From Hepsetus odoe (lineage: Eukaryota > Chordata > Actinopteri > Characiformes > Hepsetidae), in NCBI GenBank assembly GCA_017165825.1, contig CM029367.1:15796310-15860309 (forward strand): a stretch of 64,000 nucleotides of DNA, written 5' to 3'. Made by a program: the position numbers and the translations under genes. How positions within the stretch are numbered: position 1 is the stretch's first letter; the number at the start of each line of letters is the position of its first letter. The notes beneath the pieces were generated by a model, which was not told the DNA's origin, did not search any database, and saw only the letters and a program-made list of their open reading frames with translations. This document shows, piece after piece, positions 11,716 through 24,838 of the stretch.

Positions 11716-13782
11716 GGTCCATGTCTTTGATGTTTGCTTAGTGTAATTGCCATTCTTCAGCCCCGTGTGACAACATAAACAACAGTAATGGCGATGGTCT
11801 TGAATAATATGTGAAGCATCACGGCAGTGCAGTAGCACGGATTAGACTCGGCATGCGGGTGTGTTTTTAGAAACTTTATGCTCCATCAAACAAATAGCAC
11901 TTTGCTGCCCAGAGAGCACCGAAAGAGCCTGGGAAACGTCTGCTGGAGCGTCACACTGTCAACAGAGCGTCTGCCGTCTCAGCTTTAGTATATGCATTTG
12001 ACCTTTGACCTCACAGGGTCGGACTCCCTCAGTGGCTCTGTCATCTGTAAGAGGAGGGCTTGAAATGTGCCACCTGTCAAAAGCATATGGACGAAATGGC
12101 TTAAATGTAGTATCAGCAGCAGCATCAGGCTTTATTGACCGCTTTAAAAACATGGGCACAAACTAAGAATCTGCTACATAGTACCTTACGAAACACAAAA
12201 GTAGAATTTCATATTTTATCATGCAGACACGATCACCACATCTGTTCCTTTTAATAGTCACAAATACTCAAATTCATACATGCAGTAACAGTAAAAACAG
12301 TTGAACAGCAAGGTAAGAGGTGAATTGTGTCACGTTACACAGCACTGTTGATGTGTACTAACTAATCATGAGCGAAAAAGTGTGAGGAAAGAAATATCTG
12401 TTTATGGTTGTTTTAACCCTTGTATGGCTGAAGCTTCCATCCAGTTTGTAGAAGCTGAAAGGAGTGGAGTTCAACTGGGCTGAGCAGATAGATATACATT
12501 TTTTGTTTGTTTGTTTTTTGTTTGTTTGTTTGTTTTCTTTTGTCTTTTGCAGAGCTAAAAAGACGCTGTAGCTTGAGAGAGTCATGCTTGGTCACAGATC
12601 TGCACCAGACTGATCGAGGCGGGTATGAATGTGTGCATTATATCAAGTTAAAATAACAGGGGTCAGTTTAATTTTACTAGCTGAACTAAAAAAGGTAGTC
12701 AAATAGTCTTCACTACTGAAACTAAGTGAATAAAAAAGCACGACCAAGTATTCAGTCTTTTTTCACTGAAAAAAAAAAACACTCTAATATCACAAATCAG
12801 ATTGTAGCCTCTCAGCTCAGCACTCTGTACAAAAATCTGTATCCATATTTCCAACATCAGTAGCATAAGGGTCCAGATAAGTCCAGATTCAATGTTAAAG
12901 ATCTTAAGGTAACGACTTTACCGGTAAGAGAATCATGCATTTGCAGACGGGTGTATTGCATCTCATGTGTTTGCAGATGCATTCTGCTGAAATAATCAGT
13001 CAGAAGGAACTACAGCTTACAGGGTGAAGCCACAAACTGGGGTCACTTCATTTATTATTTCCACACTAATAGCATTTGCCCAAAAGGTGATTTCTGATAT
13101 GCCGCTGGATTTCAGTTGCCAAAGGGTCATAAATTGGACTTTGTTGTTCAGTTGATTAGTCTAGGTGGCCTTTAATGTAAAATGAGGTATAAGGTAGTGT
13201 TTTTTTTTCTTCATTTTTGAGGTCTTCTGAATGGAAACAAGACAAGGTAAATGGTAAATGCTACACTTACTGTGGTGGCTGTTGTTGTTATTTCTGTTGT
13301 TGTTTTGTGCTTCTCTATGATATGTATGATATGATACATGCAGATTCTCCACATGGGACATTTTCCAGGTCTATATGATTATAAATACATGATGTTTTCT
13401 TTTCAGTGTGTAAAGTGTGTATTTCTGAAAGTGTAGAACAGTGAGTTTCACTTGATTTGGATGTTGTGATTAAGTGCAAGTTGAAGCACTCGAGTGAGCA
13501 AATTGTAACGTTGGTTTGAAGCGATATGAACATGCATCAAACACTTTAGATGGTAGCACGCAAATGCTCAGTATTTCATTACAAATGTATGAAATGCTAA
13601 TCACATTCTGTTGTAATACTCTCTCCAGTACACACTTGATTTACTGCTATGAGGGAGTTGCACCCTTGAGTTTGACTGAAATGTAAAAAATGTGCAGGGA
13701 ATTGCATCACTTATTCTGTATTGTTATTTTCAACATTTTTTGAAATTCACTGTTTCAGAGGCCTTTCGGGGGTAATTCTGGC

Positions 13783-13783
<1 letters not shown>
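11714..13783. other. Non-coding sequence
   Basis: Contains the DR1 candidate near 12,000 and a (tttg)n-rich patch at 12,500-12,540. No coding signal. Confidence 0.5.
11999..12011 (-). promoter_or_regulatory. DR1 nuclear-receptor half-site pair (candidate)
   Basis: tgacctttgacct, i.e. AGGTCA-A-AGGTCA on the minus strand: two perfect half sites spaced by one base, the DR1 arrangement bound by RXR, HNF4 and COUP-TF type receptors. It sits in a 450-bp non-repetitive, less AT-rich stretch (11,720-12,160) without coding signal. Function unproven. Confidence 0.3.
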
Positions 13784-13833
<50 letters not shown>

Positions 13834-14109
13834 CAGTGTCCACACACTGTCTCTTTCATCTATGCCTCTCACTCTACAAAAGCATACATCTTAAACAAGC
13901 AACAGCTTAAAGTCAACACCAGTTACATCAATCACTGAAAATATTCCCTTTTTGAACATTTCATGATTTTTTAAAATCATGTCACTCTTTTATAATGCAT
14001 ATAAAAAATATTAAAAAATATATATATTAAACATATTCAGAACAGAGGCCAGTTTAAGCGGGAGTGTATTTTTCTCCAAATTCCCTTCACTCACACACAC
14101 ACACACACC

Positions 14110-14176
<67 letters not shown>

Positions 14177-14417
14177 GCTCAGCCATTCAAAGAAACTGTA
14201 TATCATTCACAGTAACTGACTGTGATAATCATCTGCTCTCTGAGGAATATGAGCACTTCACAGATATGAGGTTACACTGAGGGGACAAGGACACCAAAGC
14301 TTCACCAGAGCACAGCTCACAGCACTGAGATAAACAATGACGCATGTATGAGTTTGTGTGTGAGTGTGATTGTGTGGATGTGTGTGTGTGTGTGTGTGGA
14401 TGTGTGTGTGTGTGTGG

Positions 14418-14483
<66 letters not shown>

Positions 14484-14707
14484 GCGTGCATGTGTGTCTA
14501 TATAAGGCCAAAGATTCCACAGAAACAGTGTGAACAATATTTGTATCCCCACATCCTCAAACACACTAACACACACATAAGAATAGACATAAGGTTGAGA
14601 ACATACTGTCTTTCAGGTAGAGGACCACAACACTCCCTAAATCGAAAAGCACAGAAAACCTAAAATGCCATTTAAAAGCAATCTATCTCACAGCGGGCCT
14701 CCACATG

Positions 14708-14757
<50 letters not shown>

Positions 14758-14941
14758 CATGAATAAAGACACTCACACACACACTCATAAATAAAGACAC
14801 ACACATGTGAAAATAAACAAGTTTGTAAACACCACCACCATACAGAACCTCAGTCCCATTCCAATAAAAGTGGCCAGAGAAAGACTTTCTACACCTTTCC
14901 TACTCTACAGACACACTCACAAACACACACACACACACACA
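13784..14941. repeat. Cluster of five CA/TG microsatellites
   Basis: (GT)n 13784-13830, (CA)n 14092-14173, (TG)n 14360-14481, (CA)n 14709-14753 and (CA)n 14921-14941. GT and CA orientations alternate for the first four. Together they fill about a quarter of 1.16 kb. All frames here are repeat artefacts. Confidence 0.97.
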
Positions 14942-15505
14942 AAGCTCTATTATTAATTGCATGTACTGTAAATTGCATAGCTGTTCAAACTGCATGCTTT
15001 TGATTATTCTATGAGAGTAGAAATTGTGCACCGAGAAGACCCTTCTACACATTTTATTGCACCATCACTGTTTACTTGCTGAATTTTACTTGTTTACACC
15101 TGTTTCATTCCATGTGACTAGTGTCTGAATTGTAATCTGATAAGATTGTTACCATGCATTTCAAGCATTTAAACTTGCCAATCAACTCTCCAGATAGTCA
15201 CCCTGAAACCTGACTACTATGTGGGGATTAATATGCAAGTCAATTCATACACGACAACCAAATCCCAAAGTTACTTCTTGTTTTTTCTGTTCTATTAAGA
15301 AGAAAAGCAATTGCACATCACTGTTTATTTCCTTACACAGGCAATCAGCGTTTACACGAAGATGGCTGTTTAGGGCAACTAAGCTTCCTGCATCATCATC
15401 TTCATTTGTCCTGAAATTCCATAATTCTCTGATGAATAACAGTGAGATAAATTAAGGTCCAGCTAAAGTAGTACTTTATTTGTATTAACTATTCTAAATA
15501 AAGTA

Positions 15506-18500
15506 AACCCAGCCACTAGGGATGCACAAGCCAGTGTATTTCTTCGTGCCGGTCCCAAGCCCGGGTAAATGGGGAGGGTTACGTCAGGAAGGGCATCCGG
15601 TGTAAAACTTTGCCAAATCAATATGCGGACAACGATACAGAATTCCATACCGGATCGGTCGAGGCCCGGGTTAACAACGACCGCCATCAGTGCTGTTAGC
15701 CTACAGGGTGCTGGTGGAAATTGGACTACTGTTGGCCAAAGAAGAAGAAGAAGAGGAGGAAGGCATGTCCAGAGGGAGAAGGAGAGAAAGAAGGAGAGGA
15801 GAGTGGAAGTGAGGGTAGGGACTTTGAATGTTGGCAGCATGACTGGTAAAGGTAGAGAATTAGCTGATATGATGGAGAGAAGGAAGGTTGACATTTTGTG
15901 TGTGCAAGAGACTAGATGGAAGGGTAGTAAGGCCAGGTGTATTGGAGGGGGGTTTAAACTGTTCTACCATGGTGTGGATAGAAGGAGGAATGGAGTAGGT
16001 GTTATCCTGAAGGAAGAGTATGTGGAGAGTGTTTTGGAAGTGAAGAGGGTGTCAGGGAGGGTGATGAGTTTGAAGCTGGAAGTTGAAGGTGTGATAATGA
16101 ATGTTGTTAGTGCTTATGCTCCACAAGTTGGTTGTAAGATGAAAGAGAAGGAAAAATTCTGGAGTGAGTTAGATGAAGTGATAGAGAGTGTACCCAGGGG
16201 AGAGAGAGTGATGATTGGTGCAGATTTTAATGGTCATGTTGGTGAAGGGAACAGAGGTGATGAGGAGGTGATGGGTAGGCATGGTGTCAAGGAGAGGAAT
16301 GCTGAAGGTCAGATGGTTGTAGATTTTGCAAAAAGGATGGAAATGGCTGTAGTTAATACTTATTTTAAGAAGAGGGAGGAGCACAGGGTGACGTATAAGA
16401 GTGGAGGAAGATGCTCACAGGTGGATTATATTCTTTGCAGGAGGGTCAGTTTGAAAGAGATCAGAGACTGCAAAGTAGTGACAGGGGAGAGTGTAGCTAA
16501 ACAGCATAGGATGGTGGTCTGTAGGATGACCTTGGAGGTCAAGAAGAGGAGGAAAGTGAGGGCAGAGTCGAGGATCAAGTGGTGGAAGCTGAAGGAGGAG
16601 GACTGTAAGGTGGAATTCAGGCAGGAGTTAACACGGGCACTGGGAGGTGTTGAAGAGCTACCGGATTGCTGGGAAACTACTGCAGAAGTGATCAGGCAGA
16701 CGGCTAGAAATGTACTTGGTGTGACATCCGGAAGGAAGAAAGAGGATAAGGAGACCTGGTGGTGGAACCAAGAAGTCCAGGAGTGTATTCAAAAGAAGAG
16801 GGAGGCAAAGAAGACATGGGACAGTCAGAGAGATGAAGAAAGTAGACAGGTGTACAAGGAGATGAACCGCAGGGCGAAGAAAGCAGTGGTGAAGGCCAAA
16901 GATAAGGTGTTTGGTGAATTGTATGAGAGGTTGGACAGTAAAGAGGGAGAAAAGGACCTTTACCGATTGGCTAGACAGAGAGACAGATCTGGGAAAGATG
17001 TGCTACAGGTCAGGGCGATTAAAGATAGAAATGGTAACGTACTCACAGGTGAACAGAGCGTGTTGAGCAGATGGAAGGAATACTTTGAGGAGCTGATGAA
17101 TGAAGAAAATGAGAGAGAGAGAAGACTGGATGATGTGAGAAGAGTTAACCAGGAAGTGCAGCAAATAAACAAGATGGAAGTAAGGGCAGCGATGAAGAGG
17201 ATGAAGAATGGAAAGGCTGTTGGACCGGATGACATACCAGTGGAAGCATGGAGATGTTTAGGGGAGATGGCAGTTGAGTTTCTGACCAGATTGTTTAACA
17301 CAATCTTGGCAAGTGAGAAGATGCCTGAGGAGTGGAGACGAAGTGTACTGGTACCGATCTTCAAGAATAAGGGTGATGCACAGAGTTGTAGTAACTATAG
17401 AGGGATAAAGTTGATCAGCCACACCATGAAGTTATGGGAAAGAGTAGTGGAAGCTCGGTTAAGAAAAGAGGTGAGGATCAGTGAACAGCAGTATGGTTTT
17501 ATGCCGAGAAAGTGCACAACAGATGCAATATTTGCTCTGAGGGTGTTGATGGAGAAGTACAGAGAAGGTCAGAAGGAGCTGCATTGTGCCTTTGTGGATT
17601 TGGAGAAAGCATATGACAGGGTGCCTAGAGAGGAGTTGTGGTTTTGTATGAGGAAGTCTGGTGCTACAGAGAAGTATGTGAGAGTAGTTCAGGATATGTA
17701 TGATGACAGTGTAACAGTGGTGAGATCTGCAGTGGGAGTGATGGATGCATTTAAGGTAGATGTTGGATTACATCAAGGATCAGCACTGAGCCCATTCTTG
17801 TTTGCAATAATAATGGACAGGTTGACGGACGAGGTTAGACAGGAGTCTCCATGGACGATGATGTTTGCTGATGATATTGTGATCTGCAGTGAGAGTAGGG
17901 AGCAGCTTGAGGAGAACCTGGAGAGATGGAGATATGCTCTTGAGAGGAGAGGAATGAAAGTGAGTAGGGCAAAGACAGAATCCATGAGTGTGAATGAAAG
18001 GGAGGAAAGTGGTGTGGTTAGGATGCAGGGAGTGGAGGTAACAAAGGTGGAGGAGTTTAAATACTTGGGATCAACAGTTCAGTGTAATGGCGAGTGTGGA
18101 AGAGAGGTGAAGAAGAGAGTGCAGGCTGGTTGGAATGGGTGGAGAAGAGTGGCTGGAGTGATTTGTGACAGACGCATACCAGCTAGAGTAAAAGGGAAGG
18201 TTTACAGGACAGTAGTGAGACCAGCTATGTTGTATGGGTTGGAGACGGTGGCACTGACGAAAAGGCAGGAGGCGGAGCTGGAGGTGTCAGAGTTAAAGAT
18301 GCTGAGATTTTCGTTGGGTGTGACGAGGATGGACAGGATTAGAAATGAGTATATTAGAGGGACAGCTCAGGTTAGACGTCTTGGAGACAAAGTTAGGGAA
18401 GCAAGGTTGCGTTGGTTTGGACATGTGCAGAGGAGATTATATTGGGAGGAGGATGTTGAAGATGGAGCTGCCAGGAAAGAGGAGAAGAGGAACACCAAAG

Positions 18501-18643
18501 AGGAGGTTTATGGATGTGGTGAGAGAGGACATGCAGGTGGTCGGTTTGAAGCAGGAAGATGCAAAAGACAGGAAGAAATGGAGACAGTTGATCCGCTGTG
18601 GCGACCCCTGAACGGGAGCAGCCGAAAGAAAAAGAAGAAGAAG
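15506..18643 (+). mobile_element. RTE-like non-LTR retrotransposon, near full-length, with 15-bp target duplication
   Basis: Flanked by a perfect direct repeat attctaaataaagta at 15491-15505 and 18644-18658, so the element spans 3,138 bp. The 5' part has the UTR block ggtcccaagcccgggtaaat. The 3' end is a short tail gccgaaagaaaaagaagaag, the microsatellite-like tail expected of RTE-type elements rather than poly(A). A single ORF carries endonuclease and reverse transcriptase, with no gag-like ORF1. The RTE/Expander-type assignment is from memory of similar fish elements. Confidence 0.85.
15569..18611 (+). pseudogene. RTE-like LINE polyprotein: APE endonuclease plus reverse transcriptase, one frameshift
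   Basis: Copies the element RNA into DNA at a nicked target. Numbering from the ATG at 15569: APE endonuclease motifs GTLNVGS (~86), VQETRWKG (~111), GADFNGH (~216), VDYILCRR (~285) and KQHRMVV (~311). Reverse transcriptase motifs are GPDDIPVEAW (~550), SNYRGIKLIS (~607), FVDLEKAYDRVP (~675), HQGSALSPFLF (~733) and catalytic FADDIVICS (~766). The frame is open for about 950 codons. Near 18,435, after LRWFGHVQRR, a small deletion shifts it; the expected C-terminus continues in another frame (YIGRRMLKMELPGKRRRG to RCGDP, TGA at 18609-18611). In the original frame, translation runs out of the element to a stop at 18700. The true start could be a later ATG (e.g. 15621). Confidence 0.85.
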
Positions 18644-19479
18644 ATTCTAAATAAAGTAGGCTTTCAAATTAAACTGAGGATCAGCGATGCCTGCATTTAG
18701 TGGCAGCGGTCTGGAGGGCAGTCTCCTCTCCAAATTCAGAACAGCAGTGTAGCACTGTTACCGTTTTTGGGTACAAAATAAAACTGAACTAAAATATATC
18801 ATGGACCGCCTCATGAAATGGTAAGAGTGATTTCATATTTCGGAAAAGCCCAGTTCACATATCATCCTGATACTCAACATGCATGAAACAACCAGGTTTT
18901 AAATCTGGTCAAAAATGTGGCCTATGCAAAAGTTAGGGAACATTTTAGATTTTAGGTTGTTTAGAATTGTATAGACTTTTTCTACAGGTAGTGGTGGCAC
19001 AAAGGAACATTGATGTTTAGGTTTTTTTGCTATTTAAAGCATTAATTAGGCTTTCATCAATAATTTGAAGCACCGGTGAACTGATATACAGAAAATTTAT
19101 TTTTATCTTATCCAAGAGAAAGAAGCATAATCATGATTATATACTCAAAGAAGATAATGCGGTTGCTGGTTACATTTACAAGTGTGTTCTGTCGCTGCAC
19201 TTTTTTCATGTAAATGATTTACATAATGCTTGTTTAATAAAGTCAGTCAAATTGCCATATCCATCTTTTCATAACATTTGTAGTGATGTGCTCATTTGTG
19301 ATGTTTGTCATTAGATATGCCTTTAATAAAACAGCATTTCTTGAAGAAAAGCTTGAAAAGTATAAAAAGAGTAATAGTGCCAAATAACAGTACCCATGCA
19401 GTCTGTGTTTTTTAAGTTAGTGAATACAAACTAAACTAAAAAACATTAAGGTTATTTTATACCTTGAAACCATCCATCC

Positions 19480-19620
19480 ATCCTCCGTCCACCCATCCGC
19501 ATGCATCATCTGAGCCACTTATCTTAACCAAGATCACAGGGGATGCTGGCCAATTCTAGCCCATACCAGCACTCACAGGATGACAGGTGGAGAAACAGCC
19601 TGGACAGGACAACACCAAGA
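19480..19620 (-). repeat. Decayed SINE-like fragment, reverse
   Basis: Blocks ccacttatcttaaccaagat, gatgctggccaattctagcc and acagcctggacaggac match the reverse of the same SINE class as 9,841. Preceded by a catc-rich run. Confidence 0.45.
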
Positions 19621-20069
19621 TGTATTACAAAAATATCATGATTCTGAGTTTTATCGGCAATAGCATGAATTGTCTGGATTTTATTAAGTGCTATACAGTA
19701 CACATCAGTCTGACTGCTACAGTTGGATGGACATAGTTATGTCTCCCAAGCAACAAAACCTTCCAGCACTCCTTCAATCACTATCTCAGGTCAGTTTTCT
19801 CAGAGTGGAAGTGAAGTTGATGAGAGAGGGACTAACATAAGAAGAGGAATTAAGAACTCTTTTATGTCTGTGCTGAGACATTTAATTAGAAAATGTCAAC
19901 CTTGTGCTACTCTGTGTGTTAATAAAATTTTTTCAGTGGATTGGCTTTCTGGCTTTTTTTTTCATCACTATGTAACTTCACCTTTCACAGTCCTTTAGAC
20001 TGCTTTAGTCGTTCATACCTTTATTATTTTTACCATCATCATTATTGTTATTTGTTTGTTGGTTTATTT

Positions 20070-20755
20070 ATTTATAGTACAGGTATCAAACGCTTGCTAT
20101 GTAGCAAACTTGATTGGTCACATACACAGCTATAGACAGTATAAAGTTACCATACATTAGACATAAAATATATAAAAGATAGATGGCAGAACTGGTAGTG
20201 CTGATATGTTCAGTTGTATGCGCAATACGACGCTGTGCAATATCAAGCTGAGGTAGGTGGAGGGGAAAAGCTTACAATGCAATAAATATTTATAAATAAG
20301 TACAGAATGCGCTCTGTATATTGACAGAGCTGTCGGTGTGTGAACGTTGTGTTGAGAAATCCAAGGTCTGTATTTATGTCTCTATGCATGAATAAATAGT
20401 CCTACGTGTTGTCCTGGCTGAGGGCCCAAATGGCCAGCGGGAAGAAGCTCCTTATTCTCTCTGTGCTGGCCATCAGGGAATAGAAGCACTTCCCTGTACG
20501 CAACAGAGAGCGGAATCCATTGTTAGGATGGTTGAGGTCCTTCGTTATCTTCCTTGCTCCAGCACTGCCTGCTGTAGATAGAGTGCAGGTCAAGAGCCTC
20601 TGTGCAGACCACCTGAGCAGATCACCCTCTAGAGAGCCTGCTTATCCTACTTGGTGCTCTACCCAAAGCAGGCAGCTGGGGCTGTGATGCGTTCTGTCAG
20701 AATGTTCTCAGTGGTTGGCGCAAGCATCAAGGTTCCTTATCACCAATGAGAACAC
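20070..20755 (-). mobile_element. Degenerate L2/Rex-type LINE 3' fragment
   Basis: Blocks such as gggaagaagctccttattct, ctggccatcagggaatagaa and tgcctgctgtagatagagtg are those of fish LINE 3' coding/UTR sequence read in reverse. No open frame of useful length. Confidence 0.6.
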
Positions 20756-21131
20756 TATAAAATCCCTTAAGCATTATAGGTGGAAGAGACAATGATGACC
20801 CTTCATTAGCCTGGGTGTTAAAATGACAGGAGCATGCTCCTGTGTGATGCAAACAGCAGAAAACTGGAAACTACCACCTCCACTGGGGAATTTAAGATCC
20901 TTCAGGAGCAGGAGCTCCTCTTTTGCTCTGTACTTTCCATTTTTTTGGTCTTGCTGAAGCCCATTGTATTATTTTTACAGCAAAATATAATTTGAAGAGA
21001 GCTAATGGGATGATAGGGATGATACTTTGAAAGATATTGCTTTTTTACTTTTTTCACCTACTATCTTTGTCTGGAACATGTATGTAATTTTTTCATTTAT
21101 TTCTGTTTTATTTATCAATGCACTTTTTTAA

Positions 21132-21374
21132 ACGGTGGCCTAGTGGTTAGGGCGTTGGCCGCATGATCGGAGGATCGGGGGTTCAAACCCCTTACCAATC
21201 GGTTGCCCTTGAGCAAGGTGCCATCCCAGTCACGCTCCTACCTGCGATGGGCTGGCGACCTGTCCAGGATGTGTCCCACATCCTTCGCCCTGTGTGAGCT
21301 GGGATGGACTCCAGCACCCCCCGCGACCCCGCTTGGGACAAGCGGCAGAAAATGACTGAGTGACTGACTGACTG
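21132..21374 (+). repeat. tRNA-derived SINE, tail type A, with 10-bp target duplication
   Basis: Full-length reference copy: head ggtggcctagtggttagggc (A-box), gggttcaaacccc (B-box), body ttgcccttgagcaaggtgcc, tail ending cttgggacaagcggcagaaa then (gact)n. Perfect flanking repeats acttttttaa at 21122-21131 and 21375-21384. Confidence 0.88.
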
Positions 21375-22039
21375 ACTTTTTTAATGTGGACTGCAGATTG
21401 TTTGTCCCTGTTCATGTAAAACAACTGAAAAAAGTCTAGTGAACATTTAGAAGGGGATATATGCTGCTCCCCTTTATCCTCAAGAACTCTAAATACTTTT
21501 ATTGCAAATATATATATATTTTCTTCTTTTTTGTGTCAATTTGATGTCTTTGGCAGATCGTTCACATTCCAACACTCCTGCACTTTATGTGCTTGCCATC
21601 TCTTCTTGAAAATAACTCACGACCCTTGCTGGATCACATTTACTCCACCTAGAAGGAATGTGTGACAAATGGGCCCAGACATGATGGATGCCACACATAA
21701 CCTGGACACCATGTCTAGTGCACTAAGAGAAAGTGTGTGCTCATCCACTCTAAAGAGCTTTGCTTTGTACAGAAACCAGTCAAACTGAGGAGTTTAATGC
21801 AGTGGGTTCATGTTTTTGAAACACTCCTAGTTTCCATCTTTACTGAAAAGTCCAAATGTTTCCTGTAAGAACTGTCCATATGCGTATGTGCGGTTAATAA
21901 ATGTACACAGGAGTAAGACTAAAGTGTGTTAAAGTGTGATAAATGTTCACAGAGTGAAGTGTTTACTGCAGGTAGAGCTGGAAGTCCAGCCTAATCCCTG
22001 GACCAACCTGGCTACCCTGTTCAGTTTCTTTTAATGCAT

Positions 22040-22041
<2 letters not shown>

Positions 22042-22121
<80 letters not shown>
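22042..22121. repeat. (CA)n microsatellite
   Basis: About 80 bp of CA repeat with a single ct interruption at 22081. Confidence 0.98.
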
Positions 22122-22124
<3 letters not shown>

Positions 22125-22790
22125 GGCAGGGTTAATGGACTGGACCACCACTCATCCTTCTCTCCTCAGCTCTACATCATTCTGTCTTCAGTTTAGCAGA
22201 TGTTTTAATTGAATGAGTCTGGGCGTCACACACTCAGTGGATGGGCTTAACAAGATAGAATAAACAATTCTCTCTGTCACTTTCTATTTTTTCTATTTCT
22301 CCTTGTCTTCTCCCCTTTTGCTCTTTTTTTGCTCACTCTCCTCACACACTTTCTCCATCATACACACTTATCTTTCTTTCTGTTTATATTTTCTTATATA
22401 TTTTCTATATATATCTCTTTCTCTCGTGTGTGTGTGTGTGTTGTCCATTAATAACTGAGGCACGTTCACTAGCACAGAGCAACAAACGCAGCCGGAAGAT
22501 GAGAAAGTTTAGGCGCGATGATTGGATTAGCTCCCCCCTCCACGCTCTGTGTGTGTGTGTGTTTGGCATGGGCTAGTATAGATACTCAGTACATTAGGCA
22601 TTCATGAGGCTTGGAGGGGGTAGTAATTTACATGACAGGTAAATCATTTATGACATGGCCAATCCTGCATCTTCGTATTGTGTTGATTGAAGCAAGTTGT
22701 GATTTTATGATGCTGCCTGCATAGTTCTTCACTGACATCCCACTGTGGACATACACACTAGCTTTTTCATCTGGCACTTGCAGAAACTGC

Positions 22791-22794
<4 letters not shown>

Positions 22795-22847
<53 letters not shown>

Positions 22848-22912
22848 GCTCTCACTCTCTCTCTCTCGCTCTCTCTCACTCTCTCATTCTCTCTCTATCT
22901 ATCTATCTAACT
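22795..22912. repeat. (CT)n/(CTAT)n compound microsatellite
   Basis: (CT)n to 22831, then (ctat)n, then interrupted CT, then (ctat)n again to about 22910. Confidence 0.95.
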
Positions 22913-24745
22913 ATACACATCTACAATATAGCAGTGCAGTAATATAGCAATTAGTTATGCAGTGCTATATGGTGTCTTGATCACAGTTTAAATGTGCTAT
23001 AAAAAAACTCACACTTTGCATGTCCCAGAACACATTGTTCCACATACACAATCCTGGAACTCTCAATGCGAATATGACTCATAATTGCATAAAATGTCTT
23101 CTGGGCAAGGTTGCATTCCATTGCTCCTACATTTTAAAGCCATCTTCAATCACGAGAGAACCACCAGCCAACACTCATTCTAGCATGGCACAGGTATTGA
23201 TGAGTCCAATTTTCTTTTCGACTTCAGTAGTTTTTCTTTATTCTTAATGTAGATGCATTAGATGGCAGGCCAGGAATACTGATGTGGCCAGTGTATGAAT
23301 TTGGAAGCTGCTGAGCACAGCATTCACCTTGAAATGTGTTGTACTGGACTGAGTAAGCAGTATTATGAGTGAGTGTCTCAACATTGAAGAGTGTGAGCAG
23401 TATTATCAAAATCTTTCGCTTGGCAACAACATGGATGGAGTGATTCTAGACATGCGGATAAGTTGCTCTTGAATTTGCTATTTTAAAAAGACTTTGCTAT
23501 GTCAGAAATTATTGTAACATGAGTAAAATAAATGCACTCCTACCTTATTTGAATGCTGCTGATACACCTGTGCTAAATTGCTGGGGCATAATTAGGTATG
23601 CCTCACTAAGCTCTTACCATTTTGTTTGATTCTTATTATTCAAATATGCCACTGATATTTCATTATGAATTTCAAACCACAGTTTGGCTCATTAAGGAGA
23701 AAAAATGCTATTAATATTGTGAGTTTGCCTAATAGAAAGTACTAAAAATGTGTTCATTTAACCCCAACTGCTTAAGCCAATTGTATAGCAATGAATTCAA
23801 AGTTGTTCATTAAAAATAGGGATGGGTGCATCCTTAGTAGATCAATTGGAAAAAGGTGAACAGAATTTACTCTTGAAAACACAAAGTAAAAGGCAACTGG
23901 CTGAAAAATGGTGCAAAGAAAAATGTTAAAAGGATATGATGGTAAAAACATGCATAAAATAAACGATTGTGTATAATCACTTTTTTATGATTAATAAAAG
24001 CATTTAAGAGTAAATAATTTTGCTAAACCTGAATGCCTGGTTGCATACACATCTTTTTAACTAACACATTCACTCATTTACATGCATTCACTCACCTCAT
24101 TTAGAAACATCTACTACATGTACCGCATACATGAAGGTACATAAAATAAAAACACAAACTCCCTCCGCCTGAAGGTGAATGAGTTGAAAGTGTTGTGGAG
24201 TGAAATTAAATGAAAAACAGCAATTATCTATGCTTGGGGTGACTCGTTGGAAATTAATTTGATGAACTCGGATAGAGGGATAACTTGGATGTTAAGTGCT
24301 GAAGCATAGGCATGCTTAAGGAATATTTAACATTAATTAATGTCTCCTAATGCTTCGCGATCTCCTTTTGGAAACATAGTAAAGAGTTCCAGCAGAGAAA
24401 AAACAGACTAAAACATTACCTTCAGCACCACACTCGGTATCAAACTTATTGACAGAAAGGAAAGAAGGGGAAATGAGGACAATGCTAAAAGGGAATTCCA
24501 AGAAAAAATGTCATTTTCACTTTTTTCCTTTACATTAATATGTGGAAGACAGAAAGGTGTTTTCAACAGATACATACTTTCCAGGGTGGAAAATGTTCCT
24601 TCTGGGCTGTATTTCATCTTATTTCATCAAAGTCATGTAATCTGGAGCTGTTTGGGGCTGTTTGGTTTCAAAATACATGCAGTGCCTTAGATAATCATTG
24701 GCACCGTTGGTTTAAGTCTAGAAAAACTTGTTTTTGATGATTAAG

Positions 24746-24838
24746 TGGTGGCCTAGTGGTTAGGGAGTTGGCCACAGGATTGGAAGATTGTGGGTTCAAA
24801 CCAGTTGGTTAAGGGTTTTGCTCAGGAACCCAGGTTCC
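24746..24838 (+). repeat. tRNA-derived SINE head fragment
   Basis: Only the 5' head is present: gtggtggcctagtggttagg and gtgggttcaaacc (A- and B-box-like), then about 25 bases of degenerate body. No tail. Confidence 0.7.

Larger units (their letters stand above)
21385..24745. other. Non-coding sequence
   Basis: Apart from the CA and CT arrays, unique sequence. 22,450-22,720 is less AT-rich and free of repeats and could be a conserved non-coding element, but nothing in the single sequence proves it. Confidence 0.5.

Noticed and set aside
14229..14576. Several overlapping His/Thr or Cys/Val-rich frames
   Set aside because: Translations of CA/TG microsatellites.
15463..17985. Minus-strand frames of 70-143 codons inside the LINE
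   Set aside because: Antisense shadows of the purine-rich endonuclease/reverse transcriptase ORF.
21132..21190. tRNA gene
   Set aside because: A- and B-boxes are present but the cloverleaf is not, and the same head recurs on full SINEs with target duplications.
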